Part shown: positions 18,868 to 27,690 of the stretch, one piece after another | How the letters are laid out: every line of letters starts with the position of its first letter | How positions within the stretch are numbered: position 1 is the stretch's first letter | NCBI GenBank assembly: GCA_018798825.1 | Contig: CP076354.1 | Location: forward strand, 1,674,001 to 1,738,000 | From: Ochrobactrum sp. BTU1 | GTDB taxonomy: Bacteria > Pseudomonadota > Alphaproteobacteria > Rhizobiales > Rhizobiaceae | DNA length: 64,000 bases | Direction of reading: 5' to 3' | Made by a program: the position numbers and the translations under genes | Notes under the pieces: generated by a model | Databases searched by the model: none | Seen by the model: only the letters and a program-made list of their open reading frames with translations | What the model was told of the DNA's origin: nothing

Positions 18868-19442
18868 TGATTACGGTTCTCAAAGCCAAAGAACACCGCC
18901 GCATGCCATGGAAAAACGGCGGCGGTGTTACGGTCGAAATTGCGATCCATCCTGAAAATGCGTCAGTCGATAATTTCGACTGGCGCATTTCCACAGCAAC
19001 CGTTGCCAATGACGGCCCCTTCTCGGTTTTCACTGGCATTGATCGCACATTGTCGGTGCTGGAAGGCAACGGCATTGTTCTCGATGTTGAAGGTGTGGAA
19101 ACCACCCTCACCCGCGAGACAGCACCCTTTGCGTTTGCCGCCGATGCCAGCTCTGGTGCCCGCCTCATCGACGGAACAATCACCGATCTCAACGTCATGA
19201 CGCGACGCGGGCGCTTCACGCATCACGTCGAACGCATCGCCATTGATGATTCGAGAATTGTTGCATCCAATCGCGGCGCCATGCTTATTTTCTGTGCAGA
19301 AGGCAATTTCGATCTAAAAACAGACAGTAGAATCGCGCATCTGAGCCTGCATGATTGCTTGGTCATGTCGGGAGAGGCTCAGTTTTCTCTAGAACTTATT
19401 GGTAAGGGGATCGTCTATCGGATTGCGATTATCGAAGTATAA
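18867..19442 (+). CDS. hutD: HutD/Ves-family protein
   Basis: This 191-residue cupin-fold protein has the HutD/Ves signature RRMPWKNGGGVTVEIA near the N-terminus and a second conserved block ITDLNVMTRRGRF. HutD is widespread in hut loci. In Pseudomonas fluorescens it limits excessive hut expression and contributes to fitness, perhaps by binding formylglutamate or another intermediate; its exact chemistry is not settled. The ATG overlaps the stop codon of the YjiH-like gene (TGATG), so I start here rather than at 18855. Confidence 0.88.
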   Translation: MITVLKAKEHRRMPWKNGGGVTVEIAIHPENASVDNFDWRISTATVANDGPFSVFTGIDRTLSVLEGNGIVLDVEGVETTLTRETAPFAFAADASSGARLIDGTITDLNVMTRRGRFTHHVERIAIDDSRIVASNRGAMLIFCAEGNFDLKTDSRIAHLSLHDCLVMSGEAQFSLELIGKGIVYRIAIIEV

Positions 19443-19540
19443 TCAATAATCTACGGGAAATTTGAACAGTTTGGCGGCCAAAGGATTCTTTATACGCCTC
19501 TCTGGACAGAAATTTCCGCCCTGCTAATTTGTCTGCCAGA

Positions 19541-19552
19541 ATATGTATATGC
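19541..19552. promoter_or_regulatory. Candidate degenerate HutC site upstream of the ABC importer
   Basis: ATATGTATAT here repeats ten bases of the palindromic hut operator region at 12154-12163, although the second arm is degraded (GC TT instead of AC AT). It lies 25 bp before the start of the binding-protein gene. If functional, it would place the importer under HutC. Confidence 0.35.
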
Positions 19553-19576
19553 TTAAAACAAAAAAGGGGTTCACAT

Positions 19577-20521
19577 ATGAGAAAATCTTGGTTGGCAGGC
19601 GCAGCCCTCGCAGCGCTCACCTTCGCTTCGAGCGCACAGGCAGAAACAAAAGTCGCAATCGGCTTTTCCGGCTGGACCGGCTTTGGTCCGCTGACGCTTG
19701 CGAAAGAAGCAGGTATCTTCAAAAAGAACGGCCTCGACGTCACGCTCAATAAAATTCCGCAGGCAAGCCGCCACCTGGCGCTCGCATCCGGTGATATTCA
19801 GTGCGCGGCAACCACCGTTGAAACATGGATTATCTGGAACGCGGCTGGCGTGAAGTCCAAGCAGATTTTCCAGATGGACAAATCCTATGGCGCTGACGGC
19901 ATCGCCGTGCGCGCCGATGTCAATTCCTTTGCCGATCTGAAGGGCAAGACCATTGCCGCTTCCGCTCCCGGCACGTCGCCATACTTCTTCCTTGCCTTCA
20001 TGCTGGCCAAGAACGGCATGACCACCAAGGACGTGAAGATCGTCAACATGGAACCGGGACCAGCAGCGCAGGCTTTCGTTGCAGGCCAGAACGACGCTGC
20101 CCTGACCTACGAACCATATCTGTCGACGGTGCGTGCAGCACCCGACAAAGGCAAAATTCTCGCCACAACACTCGAATATCCGGCTGTTATGGACACCGTT
20201 GGCTGCACCCCGGATTTCCTTGAAAAGAACCCGGAAGCTGCCAAGGCACTCGCCACCAGCTATTTCGAAGCGCTTGAAATGATTGCAGCCGATCAGGCCA
20301 AGTCCTACGAAATCATGGGCAAGGACGTGAAGCAGTCGGGCGAAGAATTCGGCAAATCCGCGGCCTATCTGCGCTGGCAGGACAAAGCCGCCAACCAGAA
20401 GTTCTTTGAAGGCGAGTTCAAGGAGTTTTCGGAAGAAGCCACCAAGCTCCTGCTTGACGCTGGCGTGATCAAGAACAAGCCGAACCTCGACGATATTGTC
20501 GACACAAGCTTCATCAAGTAA
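19577..20521 (+). CDS. ABC importer solute-binding protein (NMT1/SsuA-like)
   Basis: This 314-residue periplasmic protein has a clear Sec signal peptide (MRKSWLAGAALAALTFASSAQA). It has the NMT1/SsuA/TauA-type fold landmarks GFSGWTGFGPLTLAKEAGIFKKNGLDV and LKGKTIAASAPGTSPYFFLA. Relatives bind taurine, alkanesulfonates, pyrimidine precursors or aromatic acids, so the ligand cannot be read from the family. The frame opens at 19529, but ATG 19577 has AAGGGG and begins the signal peptide. It heads a binding protein-permease-ATPase operon directly downstream of hutD, with a partial HutC-type site in its promoter. A histidine-related substrate such as urocanate is a reasonable inference only. Confidence 0.85.
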   Translation: MRKSWLAGAALAALTFASSAQAETKVAIGFSGWTGFGPLTLAKEAGIFKKNGLDVTLNKIPQASRHLALASGDIQCAATTVETWIIWNAAGVKSKQIFQMDKSYGADGIAVRADVNSFADLKGKTIAASAPGTSPYFFLAFMLAKNGMTTKDVKIVNMEPGPAAQAFVAGQNDAALTYEPYLSTVRAAPDKGKILATTLEYPAVMDTVGCTPDFLEKNPEAAKALATSYFEALEMIAADQAKSYEIMGKDVKQSGEEFGKSAAYLRWQDKAANQKFFEGEFKEFSEEATKLLLDAGVIKNKPNLDDIVDTSFIK

Positions 20522-20541
20522 TCACATCGAAAAAGCAGGCT

Positions 20542-20555
20542 CGGAGTTCGCTCCG
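20542..20555 (+). terminator. Intercistronic hairpin between the binding protein and permease genes
   Basis: CGGAG-TTCG-CTCCG is a 5-bp stem capped by the very stable TTCG tetraloop, with an imperfect outer extension. It lies 21 bp after the stop codon. There is no strong T run, so it more likely protects the binding-protein mRNA 3' end or attenuates downstream expression than stops transcription. Confidence 0.5.
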
Positions 20556-20605
20556 GGTCTGTTTCATTTCAGCCTCACGTAGTGCCTGACTAAACGGATA
20601 TATCT

Positions 20606-21379
20606 ATGCAGCCTATGCAACCGATTGGAAACGGAGCCCGAATTCTTCTGGGAATTCTGTTCTTCGTGCTTTTCTTTGCTTTCTGGGGCGTTGCAACGCT
20701 CGGAGGCTTTGTTTCGCCCACCTTCCTCGCCGATCCGATCACGATGGTGAAGGATGGATATGATCTCATCGCCAATCAGGGTTTCCTTTCGGATATCGGC
20801 ATGACTGTCTGGCGCGTGCTGGGCGGCTTCATCATGGCCAGCATCGTTGCCATTCCGCTTGGCATTGCGATGGGTGCATATAAACCCATTGAAGCGCTGC
20901 TCGAACCGTTCGTCTCCTTCGCACGCTATTTGCCTGCCTCGGCTTTCGTACCGCTTCTCATTCTCTGGTCGGGCATTGGCGAAACGCAGAAGCTGCTCGT
21001 CATCTTCATCGGCGCAGTCTTCCAGCTCATTTTGATGATCGCTGTCATTGTTTCCAACACGCGCCGCGATCTGGTTGAGGCTGCCTATACACTCGGCGCC
21101 AAGGATCGCGGCGTTATTCGCCGTGTGCTTATGCCGTCAAGCGCTCCCGATATTGCTGAAACGCTGCGCCTCGTGCTTGGCTGGGCATGGACCTATGTAA
21201 TCGTCGCTGAGCTGATCGGCGCATCATCGGGCATCGGCTATATGATCATCAATTCGCAGGCGCTTATGGCCACCGGACAGATCATTTTCGGCATCATTGT
21301 AATCGGCGTTATCGGCCTGATTTCTGATCTGGCGTTCAAATACATCAACCGCTGGCTCTTTGCGTGGAGGTTTGCGTAA
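20606..21379 (+). CDS. ABC importer permease (SsuC/TauC-like)
   Basis: This 257-residue inner-membrane protein has about six membrane segments and the BPD_transp_1 coupling motif around EAAYTLGAKDRGVIRRVLMPSSAPDI. It belongs with the NMT1-type binding protein upstream and the ATPase downstream. The stop codon overlaps the ATPase start (TAATG). The ribosome binding site before ATG 20606 is weak (GGATAT), in line with lower expression than the binding protein. Confidence 0.87.
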   Translation: MQPMQPIGNGARILLGILFFVLFFAFWGVATLGGFVSPTFLADPITMVKDGYDLIANQGFLSDIGMTVWRVLGGFIMASIVAIPLGIAMGAYKPIEALLEPFVSFARYLPASAFVPLLILWSGIGETQKLLVIFIGAVFQLILMIAVIVSNTRRDLVEAAYTLGAKDRGVIRRVLMPSSAPDIAETLRLVLGWAWTYVIVAELIGASSGIGYMIINSQALMATGQIIFGIIVIGVIGLISDLAFKYINRWLFAWRFA

Positions 21380-22182
21380 TGGTTACGACAACCGAACAAG
21401 AACTCGTCGTTAAAGGCGTGAGCCGCACCTTTCCGGGTGTTCATGGCGGCAAACCAACACTTGCTTTGCAATCAACTGATCTCATCATTCCGAAGAATGA
21501 TTTCGTCACCATTCTTGGTCCATCAGGTTGCGGCAAGTCCACGCTTCTGCGCATCATTGCCGGTCTCGACAAGCCGACCACTGGCACGGTGACGCTAGAA
21601 GGTCAGCCGGTCAAAGGACCGGGTGCTGATCGCGGCATGGTGTTCCAGTCCTACACGCTGTTTCCATGGCTGACGGTCCGGCAGAATGTCGGTTTCGGCC
21701 TGCGCGAAAAAGGTATGCCGGAAAAGCAGGCCCGCGAAATTATCGATAGCTACATCGATAAAGTCGGTCTGCGCGGATTTGAAAACCACTGGCCGAAGCA
21801 GCTTTCAGGTGGGATGCAGCAGCGCACTGCAATCGCCCGTGCACTTGCCAATGACCCAAAGATCCTGCTCCTTGATGAGCCTTTCGGCGCGCTTGACAAC
21901 CAGACGCGTGGACTGATGCAGGAACTCCTGCTCGGCATCTGGGAACGTGAGCAGAAAACCGTGATCTTCGTCACCCACGATATTGAAGAGTCGATCTTTA
22001 TGGCGACCCGCGTGGTTACGATGACAGCCCGTCCCGGCAAGATCAAATCGATCACGCCGGTCAATATTGAGCATCCGCGTTCCTATCAGGTCAAAGCCAG
22101 CCCAGAATTCTCGGAACTGCGCCTGAAGCTGACCGAAGAAATCCGCAGCGAAGCAATTACAGCGGCAAAGCAGGCTGCCTGA
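21379..22182 (+). CDS. ABC importer ATPase (SsuB/TauB-like)
   Basis: This 267-residue nucleotide-binding subunit has Walker A (GPSGCGKST), the Q-loop (FQSYTLFPWLTV), the ABC signature (LSGGMQQRTAIARAL), Walker B (ILLLDEPFGALD) and the H-loop (FVTHDIEES). The frame is open from a GTG at 21364, but ATG 21379 overlaps the permease stop and has GGAGG upstream. It energises the importer formed by the two preceding genes. Confidence 0.9.
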   Translation: MVTTTEQELVVKGVSRTFPGVHGGKPTLALQSTDLIIPKNDFVTILGPSGCGKSTLLRIIAGLDKPTTGTVTLEGQPVKGPGADRGMVFQSYTLFPWLTVRQNVGFGLREKGMPEKQAREIIDSYIDKVGLRGFENHWPKQLSGGMQQRTAIARALANDPKILLLDEPFGALDNQTRGLMQELLLGIWEREQKTVIFVTHDIEESIFMATRVVTMTARPGKIKSITPVNIEHPRSYQVKASPEFSELRLKLTEEIRSEAITAAKQAA

Positions 22183-22218
22183 AAATTATTGTTCCTTCTG
22201 ATGAGATGGTATCTTAAG

Positions 22219-22254
22219 AAAAGGCTGCGATGTTCTTCGCAGCCTTTTCTTTTT
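22219..22254 (+). terminator. Intrinsic terminator after the NMT1-type ABC operon
   Basis: Perfect 11-bp stem AAAAGGCTGCG / CGCAGCCTTTT, 8-nt loop, followed by CTTTTT. It isolates the ABC operon from the transaminase gene at 22328. Confidence 0.9.
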
Positions 22255-22268
22255 AGCGTTTGCGCGCA

Positions 22269-22315
22269 TCTGTTCCGAAAATCGCTTCACACTTTTCGGG
22301 ATGCGCTATTTTCAG
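22269..22315 (-). repeat. Dispersed palindromic repeat, half-1 copy
   Basis: Read on the minus strand the element runs GCGCATCCCGAAAAGTGTGA then AGCGATTTTCGGAACA, close to the copies at 246 and 46797. It sits in the promoter gap immediately upstream of the D-amino acid transaminase start. It also creates a spurious in-frame upstream start at 22301. Confidence 0.65.
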
Positions 22316-22327
22316 GACCGTTCCAAC

Positions 22328-23203
22328 ATGGCCGTTTCAGCAGAACTTGAAGACCGCATCGTTTATGTGAATGGCGATTATGTCGCCGCGCGCGATGCAA
22401 AAATCTCGATCTTTGATCGTGGTTTTCTCTTTGGTGACGGAATTTACGAAGTAACCGCAGTCCTTGACGGCAAGCTGGTCGATAGCGACCCGCATATGAA
22501 GCGTCTGCGTCGTTCGACAGGTGAAATCGGCATTCCTATGCCGATGAGCGAAGATGAGATTGTCGAGATCGAGCGCGAACTGATCCGCCGCAACAATCTC
22601 ACCGAAGGACTGGTCTATTTGCAAGTTACGCGAGGCGATGGTCGCGACCGTGATTTTGTCGCTAAAGGCTTGAAGCCATCGGTGGTTCTGTTCACTCAAG
22701 TTAAAGCTCTTGCCGACCGGCCGGAAGTAGCAACAGGTATCCGCGTGCTTTCACTGGATGATCTGCGCTGGAAGCGTCGCGACATCAAAACCGTCTGCCT
22801 TCTGCCACAGGCTCTCGCCAAGGAAATCGCCCAGAATGCCGGTTGCAGCGAGGCCTGGATGTTAGAGGACGGCTATGTCACTGAAGGCGCATCTTCGACC
22901 GGCTATATCGTCACGCAGGATGATGTCATCGTCACCCGCCCGAACAGCAATGCGGTCTTGCCGGGTTGCACACGTTTGTCACTGTTGCAGCTCATCGCTG
23001 AAACCGGCATGAAGCTTGAAGAGCGTCTTTTCACGATTGATGAAGCCTATGCTGCGAAAGAAGCTTTCATGACCAGCGCAGGTACTTTTGTAACGCCGAT
23101 TTCGTTTATCGACGACAAGCCTATCGGTGGCGGCAAGCCCGGTCCAGTCGCTCTCAAGCTGCGCGAGATTTATCTCGACCACGCGCGCCGTACGGCAATC
23201 TAA
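22328..23203 (+). CDS. dat: D-amino acid aminotransferase (class IV)
   Basis: This 291-residue fold-type IV PLP enzyme has the landmarks SIFDRGFLFGDGIYEV, RRDIKTVCLLPQALAK with the PLP lysine at about residue 154, and VTEGASSTGYIV. These fit D-amino acid transaminases (D-alanine plus 2-oxoglutarate to pyruvate plus D-glutamate) better than branched-chain enzymes, though class IV specificities are easily confused. I start at ATG 22328 behind AGGACC; the frame from 22301 would take its first residues from a repeat. It is monocistronic. D-glutamate supply for peptidoglycan or D-amino acid turnover are plausible roles. Confidence 0.82.
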   Translation: MAVSAELEDRIVYVNGDYVAARDAKISIFDRGFLFGDGIYEVTAVLDGKLVDSDPHMKRLRRSTGEIGIPMPMSEDEIVEIERELIRRNNLTEGLVYLQVTRGDGRDRDFVAKGLKPSVVLFTQVKALADRPEVATGIRVLSLDDLRWKRRDIKTVCLLPQALAKEIAQNAGCSEAWMLEDGYVTEGASSTGYIVTQDDVIVTRPNSNAVLPGCTRLSLLQLIAETGMKLEERLFTIDEAYAAKEAFMTSAGTFVTPISFIDDKPIGGGKPGPVALKLREIYLDHARRTAI

Positions 23204-23240
23204 AAAAATACAAATCGGGCCGGAACAATGTTCCGGCCCG
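23200..23240 (-). terminator. Terminator for the leftward gguB transcript (also a stem after dat)
   Basis: Perfect 11-bp stem CGGGCCGGAAC / GTTCCGGCCCG with an AAT loop at 23216-23240. On the minus strand it is followed by ATTTGTATTTTTTT, so it best terminates the leftward sugar operon. The plus strand lacks a T run after the stem. Confidence 0.75.
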
Positions 23241-23391
23241 AATGGCTTCTGCCTCCCTCTCCCAAAAGGCGAAGCACCAGCGCGATAACGCGCCGATTGT
23301 GAGCTTTTTTTTCGCAAAATCGGCCTCTGAAACACGTTATATCGTGTCAAACCCGTGTCAGAAATATGGCCATTTCATGGCCAAAGCCCGT

Positions 23392-24591
23392 TTAGCGGCG
23401 CTGGTTATAGACGTCGATGCAGACGGCACCCAGCAGCACAATGCCCTTAATGACCTGCTGATAATCGATACCAATACCCAAGATCGACATGCCATTATTC
23501 ATCACGCCCATGATGAGCGCGCCAATCACCGCACCCGTCACACGCCCCACACCACCGTAAGCCGATGCACCACCGATGAAGCAGGCGGCAATGACGTCAA
23601 GCTCAAAACCAAGGCCAGCCTTTGGTGTCGCCGTGTTGAGACGAGCCGCGAAAACCAGACCCGCAAGCGCTGCCAGCACGCCCATATTCACGAAGACGAG
23701 GAAGGTCAGCCGCTCGGTTTTAACACCCGAAAGCTTGGCCGCATGGCGATTGCCACCCACCGCATAAATCTGACGACCGATCACTGTTCGGTTGGTTAGG
23801 AACGCATAGGCAGCAATCAAAACAGCCATGATAATCAGGACGTTAGGCATACCGCGATGTGATGAAATCAGCAGCGCGAGATAAGCAATACCTGCAAAGA
23901 ACAGAATATTCTTGGCCACGAACAGGCCGAACGGTTCTGTCTCCACTTCATGCGCGATATGGCGCGCGCGCGATCTTGTATTCTGCCAGACGATGAAACC
24001 CGCAATGACCACACCGAGGATCAGCGATGTGAGATAGATACCGCCTGATGTTGTGCCAATGAACTCCGGAATGAAGCCGGATGAAAGCTTCTGGAAAACC
24101 TGCGGGAATGGCCCGACCGACTGCCCACCAAGAACGGCAAGCATCAGCCCCTTGAAAACCAGCATCCCCGCGAGCGTCACGATGAAGGACGGGATGTTGA
24201 AATAAGCGACCCAGAAGCCCTGCATCGCGCCGATAATCCCTCCTACCAGCAAGCACAGAATAGCTGCGATCGGAAATGGAATTCCCCACCGCACCATCAT
24301 GACAGCTGCCAGTGCGCCGATGAAACCGCAGACCGATCCGACCGAAAGATCGATGTGCCCGGTCACGATAACCAGCAGCATTCCGAGCGCCATAATGACG
24401 ATATAGCTGTTCTGCAATACGAGATTGGTAAGGTTTAGCGGCTTCATCAGCACGCCGCCGGTCACGATCTGGAAAAAGATCATGATCGCGATGAGCGAGA
24501 GCAACATTCCCGATTCACGCAGATTGTTTTTGAGATAACGCCCCACACCGCTCGGCGCTTTCGGGCCGCTCTGAATTACGTTCTCGCTCAT
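23392..24591 (-). CDS. gguB: Multiple-sugar ABC importer permease GguB-like
   Basis: This 399-residue permease of the ribose/xylose (CUT2) class has the conserved IDLSVGSVCGFIGALAAVM block and about ten membrane segments. A charged insertion (EVETEPFGLFVAKN) in the middle is typical of GguB/XylH/MmsB-length proteins. With ChvE and GguA it imports several aldoses, including galactose, arabinose and xylose in Agrobacterium. Its start overlaps the gguA stop (TAATG), and it ends the long leftward operon. Confidence 0.9.
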   Translation of the reverse strand: MSENVIQSGPKAPSGVGRYLKNNLRESGMLLSLIAIMIFFQIVTGGVLMKPLNLTNLVLQNSYIVIMALGMLLVIVTGHIDLSVGSVCGFIGALAAVMMVRWGIPFPIAAILCLLVGGIIGAMQGFWVAYFNIPSFIVTLAGMLVFKGLMLAVLGGQSVGPFPQVFQKLSSGFIPEFIGTTSGGIYLTSLILGVVIAGFIVWQNTRSRARHIAHEVETEPFGLFVAKNILFFAGIAYLALLISSHRGMPNVLIIMAVLIAAYAFLTNRTVIGRQIYAVGGNRHAAKLSGVKTERLTFLVFVNMGVLAALAGLVFAARLNTATPKAGLGFELDVIAACFIGGASAYGGVGRVTGAVIGALIMGVMNNGMSILGIGIDYQQVIKGIVLLGAVCIDVYNQRR

Positions 24592-26180
24592 TATTGTTTT
24601 CCCTTGTTCCGCATGATGGCGCGCATGATGTTCTCCTGCGTCGCTCCTTCGCCAGCCACTTCGCCGACGAAAGCTCCCTCATGCATGACGACAATGCGGT
24701 CGCAGATACCGATCAGTTCCGGCATTTCGGATGAAATGACGACCACGCCCTTGCCGCTGTCAGCCAGTGAATTGATGATTGTGTAAATGTCGTATTTCGC
24801 GCCCACATCGATGCCGCGCGTCGGTTCATCGAGGATCAGCACATCCGGCCCGGTGAACAGCCATTTCGACAGCACCACCTTCTGCTGGTTGCCGCCTGAA
24901 AGCGTGCCCGTTTCCTGATAGACGTTGTGGCAGCGGATGCTCATCTGATCGCGATAGCTGTTCGCAACCTTCATTTCGCGAATACTGTCGATCACACCCT
25001 TGGGGCTGACACCGCGCAAATGTGCAAGCGATATGTTGCGCGAGATGTTCTCGCCAAGAACAAGGCCCAGCTTTTTGCGGTCCTCAGTCACATAGGCCAG
25101 CCCCGATTTGATGGCGCGGGCGACCGTGGAAATATCAACCGGAGTGCCGTTCATACGAGCTTCACCGGAAATATTCGTACCCCATGAACGCCCGAAGAGG
25201 CTCATGGCAAACTCGGTACGACCAGCGCCCATCAGGCCGGCAATACCGACGATCTCACCGGCTCGCACCTTAAACGAAACGTTCTTGACGGAGTGGCGCT
25301 CCGGATGAAGCGGATGATAAACGGACCAGTTGTCGACCTCGAAAATCACATCGCCAATGTTCGGATCGCGCTTTGGATAGCGGCTTTCCAGATCACGATC
25401 GACCATCTTGCGGATGATATCGTCTTCCTCGACCTCGCCAGCATTGCAATCAAGCGTTGCGACAGCGCGACCATCGCGCAGCACCGTGATCTTGTCGGCT
25501 ACTTCACGAATTTCATTGAGCTTGTGCGAAATCAGGATCGAAGTGATGCCCTGCGCGCGAAACTCGCGCAGCAATGCCAACAAGGCCGCACTATCGGTTT
25601 CGTTGAGGCTTGCCGTTGGCTCATCAAGGATCAGAAGGCGCACACGCTTGGAAAGCGCCTTGGCAATTTCGACGAGCTGCTGTTTGCCGACGCCAATATC
25701 CGTCACCAGCGTATCCGGCGATTCCGTCAGGCCAACCTTCTTCAAAAGCGCCTTTGTGCGGCTATGCACCTCGCTGCGGTCAATAACACCATAGCTTGCA
25801 GGCGGATTGACGAGAAAAATATTCTCGGCAATCGTCATGAGCGGCACCAACGCCAGCTCCTGATGGATGATGACAATGCCAAGCGCTTCGGAATCATTGA
25901 TATCGCGGAAGTGTCGCTCTTCTCCGTCAAAAAAGATCGAACCTTCATAGCTGCCAGAGGGATAAACACCCGACAGCACTTTCATCAGCGTTGATTTGCC
26001 CGCGCCATTTTCGCCGACAAATGCGTGAATCTCTCCCGGCATCACGGTAAAATTGACATCGCTCAACGCCTTCACGACACCGAAGGATTTGCTGATGCCG
26101 CGCATCTCAAGCAGGGGTTTACCGGCAATATCCGGCTGACCGCTGTTCTGCTCAAGCGGGACAGGATTGGCTACGTTCAT
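24591..26180 (-). CDS. gguA: Multiple-sugar ABC importer ATPase GguA-like
   Basis: This 529-residue protein carries two nucleotide-binding domains in tandem, as usual for CUT2 importers. The N-terminal half has GENGAGKST and [11 protein letters not shown]. The C-terminal half has the degenerate Walker [11 protein letters not shown] and the signature [14 protein letters not shown] with [13 protein letters not shown]. It drives uptake together with GguB and ChvE. It is separated from chvE by 273 bp containing repeats and two hairpins, which would let chvE mRNA accumulate in excess. Confidence 0.92.
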   Translation of the reverse strand: MNVANPVPLEQNSGQPDIAGKPLLEMRGISKSFGVVKALSDVNFTVMPGEIHAFVGENGAGKSTLMKVLSGVYPSGSYEGSIFFDGEERHFRDINDSEALGIVIIHQELALVPLMTIAENIFLVNPPASYGVIDRSEVHSRTKALLKKVGLTESPDTLVTDIGVGKQQLVEIAKALSKRVRLLILDEPTASLNETDSAALLALLREFRAQGITSILISHKLNEIREVADKITVLRDGRAVATLDCNAGEVEEDDIIRKMVDRDLESRYPKRDPNIGDVIFEVDNWSVYHPLHPERHSVKNVSFKVRAGEIVGIAGLMGAGRTEFAMSLFGRSWGTNISGEARMNGTPVDISTVARAIKSGLAYVTEDRKKLGLVLGENISRNISLAHLRGVSPKGVIDSIREMKVANSYRDQMSIRCHNVYQETGTLSGGNQQKVVLSKWLFTGPDVLILDEPTRGIDVGAKYDIYTIINSLADSGKGVVVISSEMPELIGICDRIVVMHEGAFVGEVAGEGATQENIMRAIMRNKGKQ

Positions 26181-26195
26181 CGCTCGCTCCCATTA

Positions 26196-26240
26196 CTAGA
26201 GCGCCGCGCGCCCTCTGGGGCGCACAAATATCGCTCTAAA
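26196..26240. repeat. Palindromic repeat fragment between gguA and chvE
   Basis: Arms AGAGCG (26198-26203) and CGCTCT (26232-26237) enclose a GC-rich centre. The 20 bases from 26219 match 5973-5992 with two differences. The 3' flank ATCTGTATTTACAGCATAATT resembles the spacer of the other dispersed repeats. Confidence 0.5.
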
Positions 26241-26368
26241 TATCTGTATTTACAGCATAATTTTACCTTCACTTACTCAAGTCGAAGGAGTTAAGCTGTA
26301 GCCTGCCATGCCATCATTCTGCGAACCCTCAGCCCTCAAAAAGACAACGCTGTCAATCTGTTAGCCTA

Positions 26369-26388
26369 ACCCAGTTCGAAAACTGGGT
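26369..26388 (-). terminator. Intercistronic hairpin 2 downstream of chvE
   Basis: On the transcribed minus strand the RNA reads ACCCAGTT-TTCG-AACTGGGT, a perfect 8-bp stem with a TTCG tetraloop. No T run follows. It lies about 65 bp after the chvE stop, inside the operon, and is suited to blocking 3' exonucleases. Confidence 0.6.
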
Positions 26389-26417
26389 GGCGGGGATGGT
26401 GGCAATGAGCAGGCATT

Positions 26418-26445
26418 CCGGACGCGCTTATCAGCACGCGTCCGG
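26418..26445 (-). terminator. Intercistronic hairpin 1 downstream of chvE
   Basis: Perfect 9-bp stem CCGGACGCG / CGCGTCCGG with a 10-nt loop, starting 9 bp after the chvE stop on the minus strand. It has no T run. Together with the hairpin at 26369-26388 it forms a tandem structure between the binding-protein gene and gguA. Confidence 0.6.
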
Positions 26446-26453
26446 GCACAAAT

Positions 26454-27518
26454 TTACTGGATCTGGTCTTCTTTGTAATAACCGCTATCGACAAGAACCT
26501 GCTTCCAGTTCGACTTGTCGACAATAACCGGCTTGAGCAGATAAGACGGCACAACCTTGACGCCATTGTCATAGGTCTTGGTGTCGTTCACTTCTGGTTC
26601 CTTGCCGCTCATCAGCGCGTCAACCATATCGACAGTCACCTTGGCGAGTTCGCGCGTATCCTTGAAGATGGTCGAGTTCTGCTCGCCAGCAAGGATCGAC
26701 TTGACCGAAGGCACTTCCGCATCCTGACCGGATACGATCGGCATTGGCATATCGCCGCTGCCATAGCCTACACCCTTGAGCGAGGACAGGATACCGATGG
26801 AAATACCATCATAAGGCGACAGCACTGCATTGAGCTTCTTGTCGGAATAGAAAGCCGAAAGGATCGAATCCATACGGGCCTGAGCGGTCGCACCATCCCA
26901 GCGCAGCGTTGCTACCTTGTCCATGCCGGTCTGGCCGCTGGCAACAACGAGCTTACCGCTGTCGATATATGGCTGGAGAACCGACATTGCGCCGTTGTAG
27001 AAGAAGTAGGCATTGTTATCGTCAGGCGAACCACCGAAAAGCTCGATATTGAACGGGCCTTCCTTGTTCTTGAGATCAAGAGCAGTCTCAATGGACTGTG
27101 CCTGAAGTACGCCGACCTGGAAGTTATCGAAGGTCGCATAATACGACACATTCGGCGTATCGCGGATCAAACGGTCATAAGCGATGACCTTGATGCCTGC
27201 TTCATTGGCCTTGGCCAGCACATCGGAAAGCGTTGTGCCGTCGATCGATGCCACAACAAGAACCTTGGCGCCCTTGGTGACCATGTTTTCGATCTGGGCC
27301 AGCTGGTTTGGAACATCGTCTTCAGCATACTGAAGATCGGTCTGATAACCGCGCTCTTTGAGCACCTTTACCATGTTGTCGCCGTCTGCAATCCAGCGCG
27401 CCGACGACTTGGTTGGCATTGCTACACCCACAAGACCTTTGTCCTCTGCCTGTGCAAAGCCGGTAAAGGCAAAGGCGGCCATAGCCACTGCCAGTGTTAA
27501 TGATTTTATGCCTGCCAT
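26454..27518 (-). CDS. chvE: ChvE-like multiple-sugar binding protein
   Basis: This periplasmic protein of 354 residues has a Sec signal peptide ([20 protein letters not shown]). It shows the ChvE/xylose-binding pattern: [39 protein letters not shown] and [19 protein letters not shown]. In Agrobacterium, ChvE binds arabinose, galactose, glucose and xylose, feeds the GguAB importer, and also presents sugar to the VirA sensor. Nothing here indicates a VirA partner. Its position after arabinose/galactose oxidation genes fits a catabolic role. A palindromic repeat lies between chvE and dgoA. Confidence 0.92.
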   Translation of the reverse strand: MAGIKSLTLAVAMAAFAFTGFAQAEDKGLVGVAMPTKSSARWIADGDNMVKVLKERGYQTDLQYAEDDVPNQLAQIENMVTKGAKVLVVASIDGTTLSDVLAKANEAGIKVIAYDRLIRDTPNVSYYATFDNFQVGVLQAQSIETALDLKNKEGPFNIELFGGSPDDNNAYFFYNGAMSVLQPYIDSGKLVVASGQTGMDKVATLRWDGATAQARMDSILSAFYSDKKLNAVLSPYDGISIGILSSLKGVGYGSGDMPMPIVSGQDAEVPSVKSILAGEQNSTIFKDTRELAKVTVDMVDALMSGKEPEVNDTKTYDNGVKVVPSYLLKPVIVDKSNWKQVLVDSGYYKEDQIQ

Positions 27519-27599
27519 TGTCTCACTCCCAAATTGGGACAGGCTCTATAAGCCTGCCGTTCTCCCAAAATTTCCGCCCCCGCCGTTAGGCCCTGCGGA

Positions 27600-27690
27600 A
27601 TTCCTCCAAAAAACAAGATGCTTTAAGCTTTCGTTTTTACGCATGTCTTTGTCCCAAAACCGGTTCCCACTTTTGGGAGACATGCTCTAG
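27600..27690 (-). repeat. Dispersed palindromic repeat copy between dgoA and chvE
   Basis: On the minus strand: GAGCATGTCTCCCAAAAGTG, GGAACCGGTTTTGGGACAAA, then GACATGC. GCATGTC pairs with GACATGC and CCCAAAA with TTTTGGG. This is a compensated variant of the half-1 sequence found elsewhere: the bases differ but the pairing is kept. Its left end reaches towards the chvE leader and its right end overlaps the dgoA stop codon region. Confidence 0.65.

Noticed and set aside
22301..22327. Upstream start for the D-amino acid transaminase
   Set aside because: The added nine residues are encoded by a palindromic repeat; ATG 22328 has a ribosome binding site.
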